Of a stretch of 64,000 nt of DNA, positions 60,622 to 64,000 are shown in pieces. Position numbers and translations under genes: made by a program. The stretch comes from Planctomycetes bacterium B3_Pla (GTDB lineage: Bacteria; Planctomycetota; Phycisphaerae; Sedimentisphaerales; Anaerobacaceae), in the NCBI GenBank assembly GCA_005223045.1, contig NJBM01000021.1:36968-100967 (forward strand). Reading direction: 5' to 3'. Below the pieces are notes generated by a model that saw only the letters and a program-made list of their open reading frames with translations, made no database searches and was not told where the DNA came from. Numbering within the stretch: the stretch's first letter is position 1; each line of letters begins with the position of its first letter.

Positions 60622-60646
60622 TGTAGGGTGGGCTTTAGCCCACCGA
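60622..60646. repeat. Family F hairpin repeat after dtd
   Basis: TGTAGGGTGGGCTTTAGCCC plus ACCGA, 57 bases beyond the dtd stop. Confidence 0.7.
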
Positions 60647-60809
60647 ACAAAGCTAAAGCGCGCCGCCCCTCGCCTTTTTCCTTTTTACCTGTCCCTTGTC
60701 CTACCTGCTGTCCTCTATCAAAGCCTGTCATTAGCAAGCACAACTCATCGAAAAATGTGCTGTACCTTTAATTCTCTCGAAAGGACCTCAATGAGAGGGA
60801 GAAATAAGT

Positions 60810-60847
60810 AAGGTGTCCCCCGATTTCTAAGGTGTCCCCCGATTTCT
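60810..60847. repeat. Tandem 19-base GTCCC-type end repeat
   Basis: AAGGTGTCCCCCGATTTCT occurs twice without a gap, 9 bases from the end of the small cysteine/histidine gene. Confidence 0.85.
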
Positions 60848-60855
60848 CTATGTCG

Positions 60856-61092
60856 TTACTTAACGCATTTGTGTTCGCGAACTGGGCGTTTCGTCCCCTT
60901 AGCTGCCGCTTTTGCAGCGGTCAAGGTTCTAAACGGCCCGCGCCACCTTCCATTTTTCCCAGGGTGCTTCAGAGTATGGCAGCCTCTGCCTTCGTTGCAG
61001 TGTCCGCAGGCCCCTTTATGGATGACTGCTTTGTTTTCAGCCACCCAGTTTTCATAGACCCAATAGCCCGTACTTGACTTGCCTTCTCTCAT
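60856..61092 (-). CDS. Small Cys/His-rich protein
   Basis: 78 residues from the ATG at 61092, which has AAGGAG 6 bases upstream; a GTG 12 codons earlier lies in the flanking repeat. TGYWVYENWVAENKAVIH, GACGHCNEGRGC and a closing HKCV give four or more possible zinc ligands. GPFRTLTAAKAAA resembles the end of small single-domain proteins seen as orphans in many bacteria. No function is known to me. Repeat ends of the GTCCC type lie on both sides. Confidence 0.6.
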   Translation of the reverse strand: MREGKSSTGYWVYENWVAENKAVIHKGACGHCNEGRGCHTLKHPGKNGRWRGPFRTLTAAKAAAKGTKRPVREHKCVK

Positions 61093-61115
61093 CTTTAACT
61101 CCTTCAGGAGTTCAT

Positions 61116-61318
61116 TAGGGACAGTCACGGTTTCTGTACGCTCGCCACCGCCATTAATAGGTGGCTGTGGGGCTGTTGAAAAAGTCCAACAGCGACGTTT
61201 GAGATTGCCGCGCGATTCTTCGAATCGCTCGCAATGACGAAAAAATGGAACCTTTTGTCATTGCGAGGAGCGCGGCGACGAAGCAATCTCACCTTTTTCA
61301 ACAGCCCCACTGTCCCTA
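61116..61318. mobile_element. MITE-like element with 10-base inverted ends and a nested palindrome
   Basis: TAGGGACAGT (61116-61125) and ACTGTCCCTA (61309-61318) are perfect inverted ends. Inside, GTGGGGCTGTTGAAAAAG (61167-61184) and CTTTTTCAACAGCCCCAC (61293-61310) are also a perfect inverted pair, enclosing a REP-like palindrome (61201-61290; TCATTGCGAGGAGCGCGGCG). No open frame is inside. It separates the small Cys/His gene from the TIR operon. Confidence 0.75.
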
Positions 61319-61327
61319 GTATTTAAG

Positions 61328-61825
61328 TCATAATTTAGAAACAATCCACTCGACAATAGAAAACGTTGATATGGAACGAACAAGTACAAGAACATGAATC
61401 ATTAAGAACACCCAAGGGATATATATTTCAATATGAGTAAATGGTAAATAGAGTTTTGAATTCTTCCCCCTTCCAACTTTTTCCCACTCCAAATCATAAG
61501 GTGCTGCGGGAAGTTCTTTTTCCAATTCATGGACAACTTTAAATTTAGCAGAGTTCAAATCCTTATAAGATCGTACCAACCTATACCAAATATAGCATAG
61601 AACTACCCCTGTCAGTGACCCAAACCAATAAAAACTCCCTGTTGTTTTACTACCAAAATTTATATAGCTACACAAAGCAATAATAGCAGTGTTGACAGAT
61701 AAGAAAAAAGAATTTATGTTTTGGCGCCTTGCACTGATTCGATCTGCCATTTCCACATAAAGCTTGTATTGCTCCAACAAATGCGGTTTATAGTATTCGC
61801 CGTAGTCTTTCTGAGGACATGTCAT
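61328..61825 (-). CDS. RipA/SLATT-like three-TM membrane protein (putative effector)
   Basis: 165 residues from the ATG at 61825 (GAGG 7 bases upstream). About 35 N-terminal residues (KLYVEMADRISARRQNINSF) lead into helices at about 38-57, 65-84 and 133-152. The N-terminal 'ADRISARRQ-NSFFLS-NTAI' block resembles RipA-family octameric membrane proteins and SLATT-type small membrane effectors of nucleotide-signalling defence systems. The gene starts 8 bases after a TIR fragment and follows a TIR gene. It is strongly AT-rich relative to core genes here. An effector role, forming pores on signal binding, is inferred, not shown. Confidence 0.6.
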   Translation of the reverse strand: MTCPQKDYGEYYKPHLLEQYKLYVEMADRISARRQNINSFFLSVNTAIIALCSYINFGSKTTGSFYWFGSLTGVVLCYIWYRLVRSYKDLNSAKFKVVHELEKELPAAPYDLEWEKVGRGKNSKLYLPFTHIEIYIPWVFLMIHVLVLVRSISTFSIVEWIVSKL

Positions 61826-61833
61826 AAATAACC

Positions 61834-61980
61834 TCACAGTCTATTAATAAACGATTCTATCCCAGGCCGACTCCATTCAATGACTTCGTAGCCGCTTAAT
61901 TCTGAAGGTGTGGCTCCCTTGTCATCCTTATAAATATGCACACCAAGCATTGGAATTTCTTCCTCATTGGCGCATTTCAT
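61834..61980 (-). CDS. C-terminal fragment of a DUF1863-like TIR domain
   Basis: 48 residues. EEEIPMLGVHIYKDDKG and GYEVIEWSRPGIESFINRL match the last strand, loop and helix of MTH538/DUF1863-type TIR domains (pattern PIIGI...V-W-t-I-I). The start ATG overlaps the stop of the TIR gene (ATGA) and GGAGGG from that gene's last codons could serve as its ribosome-binding site, so it can be translated. The catalytic half of a TIR is missing. It could be a remnant of a second TIR gene or a small accessory subunit. Confidence 0.5.
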   Translation of the reverse strand: MKCANEEEIPMLGVHIYKDDKGATPSELSGYEVIEWSRPGIESFINRL

Positions 61981-62366
61981 CTCCCTCCGCCGATCAGCGT
62001 CTTCAGATTGGGCCACGTCCAGTTGTAGACCTTGTCTGATGACTTTGCTGATGTGGGCTTAGTGCAAGTCTTGTCTGGGTAAGCTTTCAAGAGGAAATAC
62101 TCCTTGTCCTTGTCCTGAGCAATCGTCAGTTCGGCAGCCACACCGCTTGCTGTATGTGTGTGCTCGCCGCAAAGGACAACTACCACGTCGATGTTGTCCA
62201 TTCGGCGCCGGACCTTTTCCTCCCAGTCACCGGTTAGATGCTTCTTCACCGAAGCGTCCTTAAAGTCGAACGGGCTGTCAGGAAGTTTTGCTTGTCCGGC
62301 GAGCATTACCTTTGCACCTTCGTCATGATCGATGTCAAAACTGATGAAAACTCTTTTCTTTGCCAT
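61977..62366 (-). CDS. TIR-like (ThsB/DUF1863 type) protein
   Basis: 129 residues, with AGGAG 7 bases before the ATG. KKRVFISFDIDHDEG is the first strand and loop of a TIR domain; IDVVVVLCGEHTHTASGVAA with Glu79 (AAELTIA) is the position of the catalytic glutamate in TIR NAD-consuming enzymes; VYNWTWPNLKTLIGGGR is the typical end of ThsB-like TIRs. In Thoeris and related systems such proteins sense phage and make an ADP-ribose-derived signal for a partner effector. The gene is first of a compact operon with a TIR fragment and a membrane protein. Confidence 0.75.
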   Translation of the reverse strand: MAKKRVFISFDIDHDEGAKVMLAGQAKLPDSPFDFKDASVKKHLTGDWEEKVRRRMDNIDVVVVLCGEHTHTASGVAAELTIAQDKDKEYFLLKAYPDKTCTKPTSAKSSDKVYNWTWPNLKTLIGGGR

Positions 62367-62499
62367 TTCAAACTCCTATTCCAAAATAACTATTCATATT
62401 TACATAGCATAATAGGGGACGGATCCTATTATTGGTACCATTTCGTTCTCATTAAATAGGGTGTGTCCCTAATTAAATTCCAGTCACGTTTTCTAAGAA
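62367..62499. repeat. GTCCC-type end sequences between TIR and DUF4145 genes
   Basis: AATAGGGGACGGATCCTATT (62411-62430) is a small hairpin and TAGGGTGTGTCCCTA (62457-62471) another. Both carry the TAGGG(G)AC/GTCCCTA word found at the ends of the 61.1-61.3 kb element and at 60.8 kb. Confidence 0.6.
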
Positions 62500-63189
62500 T
62501 CATTTTGTGTTTTTGAGTCTTGTCTCCTTCAATTTACGTGAGCTGGTAAGTTGATGTGCTTTATAGTCTAACTCATAAAGGTAATTAAGAAGGTCCTCAC
62601 ATATTTCTATTGCTAGTCTTAATTCTTCTTTAGTGGGCTTTGATAATTCATGTGCAGCTTCATTTCCAATAAAACGTAAACTATGTAGATTAATTACAAT
62701 ATTTTGCGGGAGAGGGATGCTTACCATATTATCGATTCTTGTTTTAAGATTACTACCAGTGATTCCTTTATCCGCACATATGCCTTCAAGTAGAGCGCGA
62801 ATGCCTAGAGCACAAAGAACACTCAAACTGTTATTATAAGCTCGAAGCGTTTCTCGATAGATAATGGTAAGTTTATCTGGTAATTGTTTAAATTTTTTAT
62901 CTTCGACATGTAGTTTCGTTCGCTCCGGGAAATATTCCTCAGAAGACGTTGCAATATTATCATCAATTGTCACATCAAATATGTAGAATTCTTCTAATGT
63001 TCCTTTATCACAACCAGCACATACCCAAAACCTATTTCCCAGCCTTTCTACGAATGCTATGCTGCCATCGGGATTATAATCTGGGTAATCCCTATAATGC
63101 TCTGCTTTTAAAATATGATTAGTTTCATTTCTGCACCTGTTACAAAAAATATTCTTTTTTGTCACTGTATTCTCAGAACCATCTGTCAT
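62500..63189 (-). CDS. DUF4145-domain protein with zinc ribbon
   Basis: 229 residues (AAGGA before the ATG). Cys16-x2-Cys19 and Cys57-x2-Cys60 form a zinc ribbon. The C-terminal helical part with ALGIRALLEGICADKGITG and LRFIGNEAAHE is the DUF4145/HEPN-like fold, often found with restriction or other defence genes. The gene is AT-rich. It is 133 bases upstream of the TIR gene on the same strand, separated by GTCCC-type repeats, so common function is uncertain. Confidence 0.75.
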   Translation of the reverse strand: MTDGSENTVTKKNIFCNRCRNETNHILKAEHYRDYPDYNPDGSIAFVERLGNRFWVCAGCDKGTLEEFYIFDVTIDDNIATSSEEYFPERTKLHVEDKKFKQLPDKLTIIYRETLRAYNNSLSVLCALGIRALLEGICADKGITGSNLKTRIDNMVSIPLPQNIVINLHSLRFIGNEAAHELSKPTKEELRLAIEICEDLLNYLYELDYKAHQLTSSRKLKETRLKNTK

Positions 63190-63400
63190 TATGCGATTCC
63201 TTGTCTAAAAGCCTACAATGTTTATATGGTTCCCGTATACAATCCCAAGCCTCTCGGCATAAATCAAGAAAGCACAAACTACGACGTTGCCGCTTCAGAG
63301 CTATCATATCCGCTATGTTCAATTATAGATGCAGTCTGCCTGTAAGGCAAGGAAGAAAGGAAAAACAACGTCTTTTTTGACAGGATTAACAGGATCCACA

Positions 63401-63690
63401 GGGATTGATTATTGATGATTGATTAATGATTATTGTTTTTCTTCGTGGCCCTTGTAATTGATTATTGATGATTGATTAATGATTATCTCTCTGCCTTTCT
63501 GCGTTCTATGTGGCCCTTGTAATTGATTATTGATGATTGACTATTGATTATTGTTTTTCTTCGTGGTTCTTCGTGGCCCTTGTAATTGATTATTGATGAT
63601 TGATTATTGATTATTTGATTCCTTCTCTACGTTCTCTGCGTTCTCTGTGGCACAAGAATCCGCTAAATCTGTGAAATCTGTGGCTAAGTG
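63401..63690. repeat. Array of alternating ATTGATTATTGATGATTGA and CTTCGTGGCCCTTG units
   Basis: Four copies of ATTGATTATTGATGATTGA (from about 63404, 63457, 63522 and 63584) alternate with TTTTTCTTCGTGGCCCTTGT or CTTTCTGCGTTCTATGTGGC words; the last stretch has ACGTTCTCTGCGTTCTCTGT. Units are 50-65 bases apart and irregular. Confidence 0.8.
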
Positions 63691-63751
63691 CACTTCCCTT
63701 TGAGAATTCACTTGAAAATCGACGCCTAATATGGTATAATATACAACTAAC

Positions 63752-63841
63752 AATTGAGAGTTATGAATGTAGAATTGAGAATTGGAGATGGCGGATAGGA
63801 AATAGGGCAAAAGTAAAAAGGTAAAAGGCAAAAAGTAAAAA
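63752..63841. repeat. Family B and D repeat words
   Basis: CAATTGAGAGTTATGAATGT and GAATTGAGAATTGGAG (B) are followed by GCAAAAGTAAAAAGGTAAAA (D). The same words lie in coding sequence at 22.1, 46.7 and 45.1 kb. Confidence 0.7.
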
Positions 63842-63930
63842 ACTTAGGCACAGTTCGATTTGAGATTGTTCCGTCTGTTGCTTCGCGGCTTTGTGGCTAA
63901 GAGTCATTTGAAAAAACAAAGCCAATTTAT

Positions 63931-63984
63931 TTCGTATTGAGTACTCCGTAAGGAGTCCCTAGGACTGCGTGATGCGTATTGCGA
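63931..63984. repeat. Dispersed repeat, family A
   Basis: TTCGTATTGAGTACTCCGTA, then GCGTGATGCGTATTGCG. Confidence 0.6.
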
Positions 63985-64000
63985 AAAGGAATTTGAAAAA

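Larger units (their letters stand above)
60566..60855. other. Repeat-bearing gap after dtd
   Basis: Holds a family F hairpin (60622-60646), plain AT-rich sequence, and two head-to-tail copies of a 19-base GTGTCCCC word (60810-60847). Confidence 0.6.
63190..64000. other. Gene-free repeat region
   Basis: No gene is supported. It contains the array at 63401-63690, family B words (63752-63795), family D words (63807-63841), a family C word (63878-63905) and family A words (63931-63984), so five of the dispersed families meet here. Confidence 0.7.

Noticed and set aside
63401..63690. CRISPR-like array
   Set aside because: Units are of unequal length, the material between them is itself repeated, and there are no cas genes. 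It is an interspersed simple-repeat array.
1..64000. tRNA or rRNA genes
   Set aside because: No cloverleaf with the GTTCRANNC T-loop or rRNA core sequence was noticed on either strand by eye; a covariance-model search was not possible.

Overview
The window looks like a piece of a Planctomycetota chromosome, most likely Phycisphaerae and close to the Sedimentisphaerales. This is inferred from gene content: secreted LamG, GLUG, dockerin-like and parallel beta-helix proteins, two formylglycine-type sulfatases, a dnaN-dciA-gyrB block, sigma/anti-sigma pairs without a zinc-finger anti-sigma, and the many short dispersed repeats typical of environmental planctomycete genomes. No rRNA, tRNA, CRISPR array, transposase, integrase or phage structural gene was recognised.

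Layout. 0-11.3 kb (minus strand): an LptD-like outer-membrane protein, class II fructose-bisphosphate aldolase, an S41 protease, lysyl-tRNA synthetase, a two-permease LolCDE-type ABC exporter and the first codons of a branched-chain aminotransferase. 11.5-16.2 kb: a small conserved protein, a TPR remnant, a PilT-type ATPase, a tandem pair of zinc-ribbon membrane proteins and a pseudopilin. 16.7-25.9 kb: two secreted proteins (one a 1142-residue double-LamG protein), Maf, a metalloprotease-like lipoprotein, an ECF sigma/anti-sigma pair, AMMECR1 and a YqaA protein. 26-33 kb: a papain-like hydrolase with a pentapeptide-repeat ion channel, then dnaN, dciA and gyrB with an MNT-HEPN pair directly after gyrB. 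33-45 kb: a second ECF sigma operon, a TPR lipoprotein, a sodium-solute symporter, a sulfatase, a UroD-like/TauE/UxaE operon and a GLUG-dockerin secreted protein. 45-57 kb: plsC, cmk, a GAF-SpoIIE phosphatase, acylphosphatase, an operon of beta-helix protein, beta-lactamase/DUF4038 fusion and aminotransferase, and transketolase. 57-60.6 kb: a second sulfatase, a secreted protein and dtd. 60.8-63.2 kb: small accessory genes, some AT-rich, including a TIR-domain gene, a fragment of a second TIR and a three-TM RipA/SLATT-like membrane protein in one tight operon. 63.2-64 kb holds only repeats.

Two themes stand out. First, the TIR/TIR-fragment/membrane-protein operon has the layout of a nucleotide-signalling antiphage system with a membrane effector, and it lies between inverted GTCCC-type ends that recur around neighbouring small genes. 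Second, at least eight families of dispersed short repeats have entered or abut genes: they lengthen transketolase, sit between the two domains of a beta-lactamase/DUF4038 protein, form a signal peptide, supply the ribosome-binding site and N-terminus of Maf, end a SpoIIE phosphatase and border two gene duplications. A 75-base copy of the gyrB 3' end on the far side of the MNT-HEPN pair marks an insertion or duplication event.

The genes suggest a marine or sediment heterotroph that degrades sulfated and uronic-acid-rich polysaccharides: sulfatases remove sulfate, secreted LamG and beta-helix proteins bind or process glycans, symporters import products, and UxaE-type epimerisation feeds uronates into central metabolism.
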